The notes beneath the pieces are model-generated. The model saw only the letters and a program-made list of their open reading frames with translations. It was not told the DNA's origin and searched no databases. Position numbers and translations under genes: made by a program. Positions 1 through 10,109 of a stretch of DNA of 64,000 nt are shown here, piece after piece (the first letter of the stretch is position 1; every line of letters begins with the position of its first letter). The stretch is from Phialocephala subalpina (taxonomy: Eukaryota > Ascomycota > Leotiomycetes > Helotiales > Mollisiaceae), in contig FJOG01000003.1 of NCBI GenBank assembly GCA_900073065.1, positions 1,103,389 through 1,167,388 on the forward strand, in the 5' to 3' direction.

Positions 1-132
1 ATACGCACGCTGATTATGGTAGTTAACAACGATATGGCCCTTGTTGAACCCTACTTGAAGGCCATAGTTCGTGCTTGAGAATGCGACTGTCTCCGTGAGG
101 GCACCGACGACCTCTGTTTCGGTACTCGACAT
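1..132 (-). CDS. NLR-like protein, N-terminal part with amyloid-type motif (partial)
   Basis: An open frame starts at the ATG at 132-130 and runs off the left edge, giving 44 residues. Residues 21-37 read NYGLQVGFNKGHIVVNY, followed by HNQR. This Asn/Gly-rich pattern with a Gly-Leu-Gln-Val-Gly core resembles the short N-terminal motif of fungal NLR (NACHT or NB-ARC) proteins, including the RHIM-like PP motif described in Chaetomium PNT1. In such proteins the motif templates amyloid folding of an effector upon ligand sensing. The nucleotide-binding domain would lie outside the window, so NLR identity is inferred. The start is not certain: another open minus frame overlaps upstream, and an N-terminal extension by splicing is possible. 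The hydrolase at 4.4-5.6 kb carries a matching motif. Confidence 0.45.
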   Translation of the reverse strand, partial: MSSTETEVVGALTETVAFSSTNYGLQVGFNKGHIVVNYHNQRAY

Positions 133-881
133 CTTCTGGCCAGTGTTCTCCACTCACGATTTCCATTTGATGGGAAAAGAACGCAGACTCAAGTGTGACA
201 CTCCAAGAAGGAACTCGGCATTCCCTGCAGATACTTGACGTTACACGAGCTGACGGGCGCAGCTGATGCAGTTCCTGTCCCGTTGCGCAAAACCCGATGA
301 GTGGTTCGGTAACCAATACCTGCAAGCCATCTCGTACAAACGAGAACAAATCGTTGAGGGCTGAAGTAGTGCTTTCGACCCAATTAAAAGAGATAAAGCG
401 GTGGTCCCTTGGGAATTGCTTCGGAGTTGAGATTGATGATCAATTTGCGATGGCGTTCTACCCACGTATTCGAGCTGAGACGCCACGGCGGACAACACAT
501 CTTCGATCCCACCACACACCGAAACACTCGACCAATATGAAAGCTTATACACCATACTCGGCGAGCAATGAATCCATCATTGGATGCCATCTTGAGCTTC
601 CACAATGTTCGACGATTACCAGTGTTTCGAAACGTGTTTGTTTTCGGCCTTTCGGTGTCATGATGTATTCGATGAGGCTGGGAATTTTGGGCAGTGCCCC
701 TCCTCATGGCCATGCCGCGGGGTATCATATATGATTCTGGATCCTGAGCAGTGCAAGTTTTGACCTCAAAGTCCCAAGTTGAGTGGGATATTCCGGACCT
801 TTAAAAGTTTCATCATTTCAATATCCTCAGTTATTCATACTCTGCCTACAGTATCGCCTTCATTCATAAGAATAGATAATT
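133..881. other. Intergenic region between divergent genes
   Basis: Several overlapping open frames of about 100 codons occur on both strands, but none shows a recognisable domain. The minus frames at 23-349 and 241-555 could be decayed coding sequence upstream of the NLR-like start, but I cannot show it. The stretch otherwise serves as the upstream region of the NLR-like gene (minus) and the ankyrin gene (plus). Confidence 0.4.
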
Positions 882-3396
882 ATGAGGAAAGCTTACAAAG
901 CTGGAAGAGTGACTGGCGGGCACACAGAGCCAGATTCCGATGACGAAGAGACGAGCACCGGGCCCAATGCCCTTCTGGTAAGCTTTACCTTCTCGGAGCA
1001 ATATTTTACTTTGCTGCCTGTTTTGAGAATTCTAAATGTCCCAATACTTGTGGAGCATTCTGCCCTCCTCTTTGCAGTGCTAGAAATCTGAATGCTAATT
1101 CTATGATCTTGGGGAACAGGAAGCAGCCACGGCTGGTCAGCTAGCAGTAGTTCGACGACTACTTGCTCAAGGAGCCTTCGTCGAACCTAGAGGCAAATAC
1201 CAATCTACTCCATTGCACGAAGCAGCGTCGAACGGACACACCGATATTATTTCGCTTTTGCTTGAGAAGCGAGCCAACGTCAATTCTCGTGACGGATTTG
1301 AATGCACTCCTTTGCACAGAGCAGCTTATGCTGGCCAGGTGGCAGCTGCTCAGTTACTGCTACGTGCAGGTACAGGTAAGCCCACCTCCTCGGAGCAATA
1401 TTCCCCTCTCCTTTGTTTCGAGAGCCTAAATATCCCGAGGCTTCTGGGACGTCCTATTCTCCCCTTTGAAGTGCTTGAAATAGCAATAATGACACCGAGA
1501 TCTTGGGTACAGACGTGAACGATGCTAACAAGGGCGGACGCACGCCACTGCATGAGGCGGCTTCGAACAATCAAGGCGCGATGATACAGATGCTACTTCG
1601 CGCTGGATCATATGTCGATGCAACAGATTTGCAAGGATTGACTCCACTACTCATGGCGTATCGCCACCAAGAAGCCGTGCGAGTTCTCTTGGAAAATGGA
1701 GCCAACATCAATGCAGCAGGAAAAGACGGCAAGACAGTTCTGCACAGTGCTGTTGAGGCAGATAATCAAGATGTCGTACAACTCCTGGTACAATATGGCG
1801 CCGATATCAACGGAAAGGATGCCGCAGGGCGAACTCCTCTGCATGTCGCTACCGACATCTACGAAGCAGGCCCCATGCTACAACTCCTACTACAATTAGG
1901 TGCGGACATCAGAGCGAGGACGTCTGACGGCTTCACAATTTTACACTCCGCAGTTCTACATCAGAATGAGAGCACAGTCTCTGAAGTCATAGGACTTGGC
2001 GTCGACATCAATGCGACCGATAATGACGGTTATACAGCACTCATGGCTGCAGCTAGTACGTACCTGTTTTTTCATTGTCTCTGCGGCTAGTGGACATTTG
2101 CTTACGGTTGGACTATCTAGTTACTGGCGATGAGGAAAGCACCAATGTACTGATCAAGTCTGGAGCCAATATCCACCAACAAGGTCCTGATGGTGATGCG
2201 CTTCAGGTAGCTGCATCCAAAGGTCGAACGAGAGTCTTGCAAGTATTAATAAACAAGGGAGCTGATGTCAACGCGCATAGTGGCGAGTACGGGTATGCCA
2301 TTCAAGCGGGAGCATTCAAAGGAAAGAACAGAATTGTCCGCATCTTGGTCAGCAAGGGAGCAAGCATTCATGCCCCAGGTGGAAAGTATCGAGATGCCCT
2401 GCAAGCAGCAGCTGCTGGCGGACGCAAAGCCAAGACAGTACTTGAGTGGCTCCAAGGTTGGGAAGCAGGTACCGAGACAATCGAAGATAAGGACAAGGTT
2501 GAGTGGATTGGCAGTACAAGAATGACAGTCAGAGGGATGAGATTCGATGAAGACGATGGAAGTAGTGGATCTGACGGGGAAGAGGAGGGGCAGGCTGAGC
2601 AACCAGATGACTGGTGGAAGCCTCCCGCGGAAGAGACCGGTACTCGCGAGGTCCTCCCTGAATTTTCCAGCTTGAGAGTTACTCCTTCAACAAACAATGA
2701 TGAGGATAATTCTCGAGCAAACCCTGGAGGGAGTAATTACAGATTCAACCGCGAACCCCGACCGTATTCGAACAACGGAGGCGGAACCTCATCGAACAAC
2801 GCTAAATTCTCCACCTGGAGCTCCGATCCCTCGACCACCCAGCCAAGCTACAGAGGCGTCCCTCAGTATACTGCTCCAGTGCCAGTAGTTCAGCCTCTGA
2901 AGGAAGGCCTCGATGACAATGCACTTTATTGCGACATTTGCGACAAAACTTTCGCCAAACAAGAGACTTATTATCACTGCATCATCTGCGACGATGGGGA
3001 TTATGACATCTGCCTGCAATGCAAAGGTCTCAATCATCACTGCCCAGGCAATCACCCGCTTTACACTCGAACACATGGTCTCGAGGCAGGAGATGGCTTA
3101 GATGATGATGATGATGATGATGACGATGATGACGAGGCGGAGGGAGCTTGGAAATATGAGGAGGATGGTTTCGATGAGATCATTTGCGACAATTGCGAGA
3201 AAGTATTTCCGAAGCACCATGCACAGTAAGCTTTCATTGAAGATCGCTCCTGGCGAAGCAAGACTAACTGAGCCGTAGCTACCACTGTGACCTTTGTAAT
3301 GGCTCTTTGGGTGGGACGTTCGATCTTTGTCAAGTTTGCAAAGATCGTAACTTCTATTGCCCAGGCAATCATCGACTGGAGAAGCGTAGATTGTGA
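882..3396 (+). CDS. Ankyrin-repeat protein with two C-terminal ZZ-type zinc fingers
   Basis: Five exons (882-977, 1120-1375, 1513-2055, 2121-3225, 3279-3396) join in frame to about 705 residues. Residues 33 to about 420 hold a run of ankyrin repeats with clear TPLH helices (TPLHEAAS, TPLHRAAY, TPLHVAT). An acidic, Ser- and Pro-rich linker follows. Two Cys/His-rich ZZ-like fingers end the protein: one starts near residue 568 (YCDICDK...CIICDDGDYDIC...CKG) and the other near 653 (CDNCEK...CDLC...CQVCKDR), separated by a run of about 11 aspartates. Such proteins act as protein-interaction scaffolds in fungi, often with NACHT or HET proteins; the partner is unknown here. Introns 1 and 2 are related to each other (introner-like). 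The gene lies between an NLR-like start and a motif-bearing hydrolase, so a role in that locus is possible. Confidence 0.85.
978..1119 (+). repeat. Introner-like element 1 (intron 1 of ankyrin gene)
   Basis: This 142-nt intron (gtaag...aacag) shares blocks in the same order with intron 2 of the gene and with the intron at 28436: ctcggagcaat, a gag...cccaa block, cctcct, gcagtgctagaaat and gatcttgggg near the 3' end. Introns in one gene normally do not share sequence, so this is a multicopy intron. Confidence 0.75.
1376..1512 (+). repeat. Introner-like element 2 (intron 2 of ankyrin gene)
   Basis: This 137-nt intron (gtaag...gtacag) contains cctcggagcaatattccc, ttcgagag, atcccgagg, agtgcttgaaat and gacaccgagatcttgggtac, in the same order as in the introns at 978 and 28436. 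It splits a codon in phase 1 and restores the ankyrin frame exactly. Confidence 0.8.
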
Positions 3397-4419
3397 CAAG
3401 ATGTTTGGGGTTGAAATTTGGGATTCAAGATGCGGGGTTTCTTTTATGCCAGCATGAGGAGCATCCAGTTTCTATTTTTCCATCAATATAGGGTCCGCAG
3501 AATAGCGATGTGCAAGCGAGTTAGTGGAAGGTTGTTCAATTTCATTTCAAGATTTCAATAGATCTGACTTCAATATGAGGACCTCGATGGCTACTGCAAC
3601 GATCAAGAGACTGAAGTTCGGGTCCAGAGCCTCTATCCGTCAAAGCGCTGCGCACTTGTGAGCTTTGGCGATTTAGGGGCCTTCAGTGGTGAAAGCCTGA
3701 AATTTTAGCGATCTCATCGCTAATATTCAGGTTGCTCCAGCGATAGAACCTTGGCATCCGACTTCAAATACTCAGCCGCTGAAGATCGCTCTATAAATTT
3801 TCATCTGCATACCAATCCGCAGCATTGGATTATTCCTCAACGTCCAGTAAGATACGAGGGACGGGAAGTTCGGACGGTCGAATGATCACAACACCGCCGA
3901 CCTCATGCAAGCCAACGCCAACGCACAGTGAGTGTTCCCCATTTTGGGCTGCAGTACTCAGCGTCTGCGAGAGCCTCGTTATTCGGTGTCCATAACCAGC
4001 CGGAGGAACTTTGGGCATAACGAGAGGCTGAGCCAACCAGAACTCTTTATGCACAATCCGAACTTCAAATGTGACGGGCCGCTTGCGGCTTGCAGGTTGA
4101 ACTCTGGAAGTGGTTCGTATTCGCTACAATTGAATTCCCAGAACGACCAGTTACGGTAAGGTTAAGGCTATCAAGCCTGTAAATCTATAAAAGAAAAGGA
4201 CATTAAAAAGCGGCGAGAGACTGCGCAGAGGGGAAGTAGGTAGGTTAACATTCCAAATCACCCTCCAAGCACCACGAACCAGCTGGATGCCGACCTCCCA
4301 ATCATAGAAACCGGAAGAAAACACCTCAACAAAGGCACATCCGCTCCTTCTAGATCCAAAAATATCGCAACCAATTTTTACAACTTTCTCAACCTAAGTA
4401 ACTAAAGCTCCAAGCAAAG
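3397..4419. other. Intergenic region with an unassigned minus-strand open frame
   Basis: A minus-strand frame from about 4125 to 3830 is open for roughly 95 codons and has normal protein-like composition (it contains GYGHRITRLSQTL and HEVGGVVIIRPSELPVP). I see no convincing start codon or intron and recognise no family. It could be a gene remnant. The rest shows nothing I can name. Confidence 0.3.
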
Positions 4420-5580
4420 ATGTACGGTCTGCTCGAGGTTCACAACCCAGAAAATGCCACATCGGAGTGAGACCCCAAAGATAGTTATAGATAAAACCAG
4501 AATACTAAACCAGCTACAGCATCGTTTTCGTCCATGGGCTTCACGGGGACCGCGAGAAAACATGGACCAAGAACTCCGTGTTTTGGCCACAAAAGCTCCT
4601 GCCACTCGACATCACAGATGCACGGATCTTCAGTTACGGCTATGACGCTAACATTGCCCATTTTTGGGCACGACCTGCGGACAATCGATTAGACACCTAC
4701 TCAAATGATCTATTTTCACAATTGAACAATAGGAGAGCCGAAACCCCAGCAGCAAATCGGCCTCTCATCTTCGTCGCACATAGTCTTGGTGGACTCGTGG
4801 TCGCAAATGTACAGAATACCTTCCCATATATCTCTCGAGAATCCAGTTGACGGAATCAACCAGGCAATGGTTGACTCAGCATCCAACTCCTATCAAAGCC
4901 TTTCATCCTGTATCCGAGGCATCGCCTTCATCGGGACTCCCCACAAAGGCTCCGCGAAGGCAAAGTGGGCTCAAGTAGGTCGCCAGATCATCGCATATTT
5001 CGGCAAATCCACAAATCCGGAACTGGCGAAAGACCTTGAAGAGAAGTCGGAGAAGTTGGCGAAGATTGGAGATGTGTTTCCGAAGTTGTTGAAAAGGCGG
5101 AATGAAGAGGCGAAGGGGAGGATTGAGCTCGTTTGCTTTTTTGAGGGACAGCCGATGAATATTGGGATGGTATATCTCCTCTGTACTCTAGAGTTGGAGG
5201 AAAGGGGTCGATAATGCCTGGCGCTAACTTTCATGCGTGATAGATCGTTGACGAGTCCTCAGCAACGCTTTCAGGATACGAGAGTATATTGCTCAATGGA
5301 AATCATTCGGAGATATGCAAATTCGGATCTCGAGACGAAGAAAACTATACAAAGGTTGTGGGACATCTGATGAAATGGACAAGAGAGTTCGAGAACTCGG
5401 GAACGACGGAAGAAGCGAAGGTGAGTGACATTCATGCTTGCACCAAAGACTTCTTTCTTCATGAACTGACTTGGAAACTAGAAGGTAACCAACGATGCTT
5501 ACTTTTATGGGACAAACAATGGTTTGCAACAGCATACAAACAGTGGAACTATGACGTTGAATTTCGGGATGAGGAACTAA
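4420..5580 (+). CDS. SERAC1/SesB-like alpha/beta-hydrolase with C-terminal amyloid-type motif
   Basis: Five exons (4420-4466, 4514-4808, 4864-5169, 5244-5420, 5482-5580) give 307 residues. The lipase-like fold shows the oxyanion strand VFVHGLHGDREKTW, a FSYGYDA segment, the nucleophile elbow VAHSLGG (Ser about 106) and the segment FIGTPHKGS. The family includes SERAC1-like and fungal SesB hydrolases. The last short exon is not part of the hydrolase fold: it encodes YGTNNGLQQHTNSGTMTLNF and ends five residues later. It matches, position by position, the motif at the start of the NLR-like gene at the left edge. In fungal NLR/effector pairs the effector carries such a motif and is activated by amyloid templating. 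The enzyme probably acts on lipid or ester substrates at membranes; the substrate is unknown. Confidence 0.8.
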
Positions 5581-5889
5581 ACCTCGGGCTCGCTTGGGCA
5601 AGGTCTCATTGCTGTTGGTCCCAGCGACAGTACATCTGATAGCTCAGAGAAAAGACGTATGACATCAGAAAAGATAGCATGCAAATAGAGTCTTTCGGCT
5701 CGCTTGAGTGAAGAACCATGTGTCCTCATTGTCCCCGACCTGCTAACAACTCCTCTCGCTTATAAAAGGGGGTGGGGTTAATGGTGTGCTACGTGACAAT
5801 ATTCACCTTGATTGTTCTGCTCGTTCGAGGCGAGAGGTTGTTGATTGATCTGCTGGTGTGTGCCTTACTTGTACCTTACGTGTGATTGC
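5581..5889. other. Convergent intergenic region
   Basis: This 309-base spacer lies between the stop codons of the hydrolase and of the transporter pseudogene. I see no gene; it should hold both 3' ends. Confidence 0.5.
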
Positions 5890-7138
5890 TCAGGATGTGT
5901 CCGACTTTGGGATCTCACTTTTCTTCTCAGTGACTACCAGCCCCTCAGCTTTTGTGCCTGATTCGGACGTTGAGTGTGCCTCGACACCATCCGTGACGGC
6001 CGTAGCATTCCCTCCCTTCGTCCTCTTCGATCTTCCAACCATAAATAGAACAAAATACTTGATAGAGTGACGACCTTCCCAAATTGGGAGTAAAGTAATG
6101 ACAGAACTAGCATAGAATGCCCAGAGGAACACAAAGACTATCCAGCCTTTGAAGAAGCCCTTGGAAAAGACTACAGAGCGGTATTAGTTCTGGAACAGCT
6201 GAATTGAGGGAGAAACTCACCATAACTCGTCCCATACATAGGAATAGGCCACAAAATAAGATACGCCAACGTCATAGCCACACTCGCGATAATCGACCAC
6301 TTCCTCGCCCTCAGAAGAAGCCCCTTATCATGATGCTCTTTATCCGTCACCGCCTCCAAAGCCTGAGGCGTCGATGACAAGATAGCGGGCGGTTCTCCTG
6401 CGTCATCCATTTGTTTAATGCCCTTGAGCAGTTCCCAATCATAATTGTCCGGTCCCAGATACGTAACCAGCGGGGTCAGAATGATAGGTCCGCAGAGCGA
6501 CACCATGTTTCCCGCAACCAGAGGGAGACTTTCGCTTGTAGTTGCAATCGTGACAGATCCATAATGTGTGTATGCAGTTGCCAGCCAAGCAGCGATCGCA
6601 GCAGCAGACGAGATCAGCGGCGAAAGGATAACGGCTAATTTGGACTGCTTCTAGAACAGAGAGTAGCAAGCTAATGTGATGTGAGCTGCTGACCCATATC
6701 TCGTCCGAGCGACTTCGAGGAAAGTGTGAGCATTTGGCGCTTTCCGTTTCAGTTCGATTGCTGCGATTGAAAATAGCAAGATCTGGACGGAGGCTCCTGC
6801 CCCGTACCAGAAAGGACCGGAGATGCCGTAGAGGTATCCCTCTGGAACATGTATGTTAGCGAACATTTCAAATAACGATGAGTAGATGGCTTGCCGGTGG
6901 TGGAAGTCAATAAGGTGGCAGCAATTGTCCACGATGAGACCACTGCCGATGCAGTTAAGCCTGTCTTGACGGAGTGCTTTGCAGTCATGAACATTTCAGA
7001 TGTTTGCACTTCTGCAAAGTAGCATTCCAGTCCCCATGACACGGCTCCCATGCCCAAGGCGAAGGCGGTTCCGAGTCCGACAATGATGCCATATCCAACG
7101 CCTTCGCTGAAGGGTGGAGGGATTTGATTTCTAGACAT
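5890..7138 (-). pseudogene. DUR3-like urea transporter, internally deleted
   Basis: The N-terminus (exons 7138-6895 and 6841-6651) matches DUR3/SSS urea transporters: MSRNQIPPPFSEGVGYG, then SWTIAATLL, YGISGPFWYGAG and KAPNAHTFLEV, and ends at a TAG at 6653-6651. Directly downstream, in a different frame, comes the family's C-terminal part (KLAVILSPLIS, YGSVTIATT, then 6170-5890 with GRHSIKYF). Roughly 300 central residues, most of the transport core, are absent. Intact family members have about 650-700 residues. A predictor could splice the TAG away with a 46-nt intron, but the transport core would still be missing. The first intron (6842-6894) appears to use a GC donor. The gene probably once imported urea or a related compound for the neighbouring degradation genes. 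Confidence 0.75.
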
Positions 7139-7538
7139 TTTGGCTGCTCAGAAAGGAGATGAAAGAACAATGAACTGAAAGATGTCAAAAGCAACAGCGC
7201 GGTGATGCGATCAAGAGAGTTCTTCGTTGCCAATATCTGGTTTGAACGCGCCTTATCTCGCCCACCTCTGGGCAATGACATGTTCGAGATAGGGGTCCGA
7301 CTAACTCCTTATCCCTGGTACCTGTTGATCCGTTGCAAGGTTCTCTGCAGATTACTGATAACAGTATGCTTTTCGGGGTGTGATAGCTCTCATGACGCTG
7401 AACTATACATCAAAAGTGGGATTTTGCCGCCTGGGCTCTCACATCGGTAGATGATCTGACTTGATAGCAAAAATGGAGACGGCGGTTTAAAGCGCTCTGA
7501 GAACTCCGCGCATCTCGACCAAAGTCGAGCCACACGGC
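7139..7538. other. Intergenic region
   Basis: No gene seen. It lies upstream of the transporter pseudogene start and downstream of the LamB/YcsF stop. Confidence 0.5.
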
Positions 7539-8404
7539 TCATGGAAACTTCTTGACATTGATCTCATTGACAGCTTTCCTTGCAGCTTTCACATTTTCCA
7601 ACGTCGTCGGCATGTCTGAATGAAGACAGACACTGAATGGATTGCCTTCAAACCCAATCCTGAGCTTATTTCCATCCACATCGATTGTATTGTCTTCCTC
7701 TGCAACCAAAATGATCTTTTCTTGGATAACTTCCGGTATAGCTGGCTTCGATTTCGCAACAGACACCATCTCGCCTTCCTTGGTATAATCGATATCAACG
7801 TAGAGTTCCTCTTGGAAGTAAATGCCCTTTTCCTTGCACATTGATGCCCAGCCTTCGTTCTTACACCCATACACCGGAACTTTATAGTGGGCAGCGGCAT
7901 CCAGCACGGCGCTCCTTATGACTGGATCTCGCGTCATGTAAAAGAATAGTTCGCCGTGGGGTTTGATATGGCTGAGAGGAACGCCTTCAGCATCGAGCAT
8001 AGCTTTCAAAGCTCCGACTTGGTATAGGATCATGGCGTACATGTCTCCAGGATCGATTTCCATTTTTCGACGCCCAAATCCAAAGAGGTCTGGCAGGAAG
8101 AGAGTCAGTCATCAGTAGATTGTACTCTGAGGAGCTAATCACCTGGGAGTCCGGGATGCGCTCCGGCTTTCACGCCATGTTTCTTCGCGAGTCGTACTGT
8201 TTTCAACATCAGACTTGGATCACCGGCATGGTAACCACAAGCTATGTTTGCAGCGTCGATGTATTGCATCAGTTCCTCGTCTGGTCCCTATGCCACAATT
8301 GAGTCCATTTCCTGATCACCGCAGAATTAGTGTACCATTTTCCATTTCCCAAAGCCTTCGCCCATATCGCAATTGGTCTCGATTTTGCTTAAACGTTCTG
8401 TCAT
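7539..8404 (-). CDS. LamB/YcsF family protein (5-oxoprolinase subunit A-like)
   Basis: Three exons (8404-8336, 8287-8143, 8089-7539) give 254 residues, the usual length for the family. Visible family signatures are [47 protein letters not shown] and [12 protein letters not shown]. Bacterial PxpA, the best-studied member, works with the KipI/KipA-type subunits PxpB and PxpC in ATP-dependent 5-oxoproline hydrolysis. In fungi these genes sit beside biotin-dependent urea-carboxylase-like proteins that contain the Kip domains. Here the partner gene (10.1-12.2 kb) and the adjacent transporter are broken, so this enzyme may have lost its partner, although its own frame looks intact. Confidence 0.88.
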
Positions 8405-9609
8405 GATGAGCGAAGAGGGTTGCAGCTGCAGGTTAGAAATTCGGTCGAAAAAGAAAAAATTGTTTGTATAAACGATAGCTTCGATGAAATAGCAACGGGA
8501 GTCGGACTGTTCAAAATTTGATTATACGAAATCTCTCCTCCCAAGAAGACCTACATTGACCAGTGACCAGTGACCAGTGTACAGCATCTGCGGAGGGGAA
8601 GCTTGAAGATCCGGCCCAGTGTCCAGCGGGGATCCCATCTTTGCGGCTGTCCACACCCTATCTGCCGCACGCCGCGGACGACCTCCGGCCCTTCGGTGAC
8701 TAACGATCCAAATAACTTGGGACTTTTTCGCTGGCAGATATGCAGGTGTGGCATGGCAAACGGTGGGGCTGGCTTCGGAGGTTCTCCGACATGCGGGACT
8801 TGTCGTCATTTGTTCATCCGTGTGCAGCGCGATTGGTGAGAATCTGGAGATCGGCTTGAGTCTGCAGAATTTGGCATATTGTTGCGCGAAGGTGTGAGAG
8901 CGGAGGAAGTCGAGATAGGGCAACTCTGGATATTGGAGAGGTTGAAGAGTGGGTGAGGTGCGATTAAGGGCACAACCGACCAGGCCGAATGAGGCTAGCT
9001 CACTCGGCAGTACTTCAGGGGCGATTCAACGACATCACAGCTTTACAAGCTTCTTCAAGGTCCACCTCTGCACCTACAATCCTTATTTGCCAACTTCCAC
9101 TGTTATCAAACTTTTGAAGCAGGTCCTTCCGGTACCCTGCTTGATATCCCAGACACTGGCGCCGTAGGCCCGCCGCTGTCAACCTTGTTCTGCTCTGCAA
9201 CTCTGAAGCCCTCCATCTCTCCATCGCCAGCATGTTCGTCGGGCAAGCCGCCGGTAGCTCTGGTTGTAGGAGCCTCCAAAGGCCCAAAGATGAGATGCTT
9301 TGGTGCTATGCCTAGGCAAAGCTAAAGTAAAAACGTGCCAGTACTCTAGCTAGGTCTTAGCTGGCCCATCCTTTCCGTTACTTTTGTATTGCAGATCCTC
9401 AGAACTTGTTTGTTTGGTTGTTTCTTCAGATGGCAACTTCATTCGTCAAGCTGGACTGAAGTCATAAATTTCAAGTCGAGATATAGGTTTTCTGAAATGT
9501 GCATGCCTTAAAACGATTTCTTGCTGCACAAACGTCCAAACTGTCTTACTCTAGTTTTCTCGAAATCGAGCTTCCAATCATGCAGCACTAATTCTCTCTT
9601 GTGAAGAAG
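8405..9609. other. Intergenic region with a short tandem repeat
   Basis: Upstream region of the LamB/YcsF gene. Near 8557-8580 the heptamer tgaccag is repeated three times. Open frames of 70-130 codons on both strands have no recognisable domain, so I list no gene. Confidence 0.45.
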
Positions 9610-9869
9610 GTTTCGCCCATGGGGCTTGGCGGGGCACTGCGGGGTGCCAAGACTGCATAAATGTATAATATATGCATAGGGTTTGCATATTTTTGTGAAT
9701 TTTATATAGTTATACATATTTTATGTATATATTATACATTTATGTAGTCTTAGTACTCCGTGGTGCCCCGCCAAGCCCCATGGGGAAACCCATGGGGGAA
9801 GTAATAATATATCTTTCCTCCATGGAGTATTTGTGGGCGGGGTAAAATCTTGAAACTTCCCCCATGGGT
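9610..9869. repeat. Nested inverted repeats, MITE-like
   Basis: The outer pair is 9616-9673 against 9727-9784, about 58 bp each. Both arms begin cccatggggcttggcggggc when read inward. The few differences between arms are mostly C/T and G/A transitions, with a very AT-rich 53-bp loop. A second perfect 15-bp pair, acccatgggggaagt (9788-9802) and its complement (9855-9869), lies immediately to the right. Together they can form two adjacent hairpins. No coding capacity. It resembles a non-autonomous terminal-inverted-repeat element; no target duplication was identified. Confidence 0.65.
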
Positions 9870-10109
9870 CCCCGTGCGCAGCCTAAGCTTGCCAGAAACT
9901 TTGCCTTCCCTGATGTGTAAGTGGCTTTGGCTTCTCATATGGAATATGAAGACTGATAAATCCAGGGGTGACTATCTGGGTTCCAAGTCAGCTACTCCAT
10001 GTTTGAAGCTTGGCAGCACACAGATCGTCAAGTACACAAGAATGATTTCATGGCCTTGTCTCAACACAAGAACGCGTGGGCTTCGGAGGTGAGCCCCAAC
10101 TACCACTGC

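Noticed and set aside
8522..9287. Coding remnant of the biotin-carboxylase half of the urea-carboxylase gene
   Set aside because: I read both strands for ATP-grasp motifs and found none; the open frames have no resemblance.
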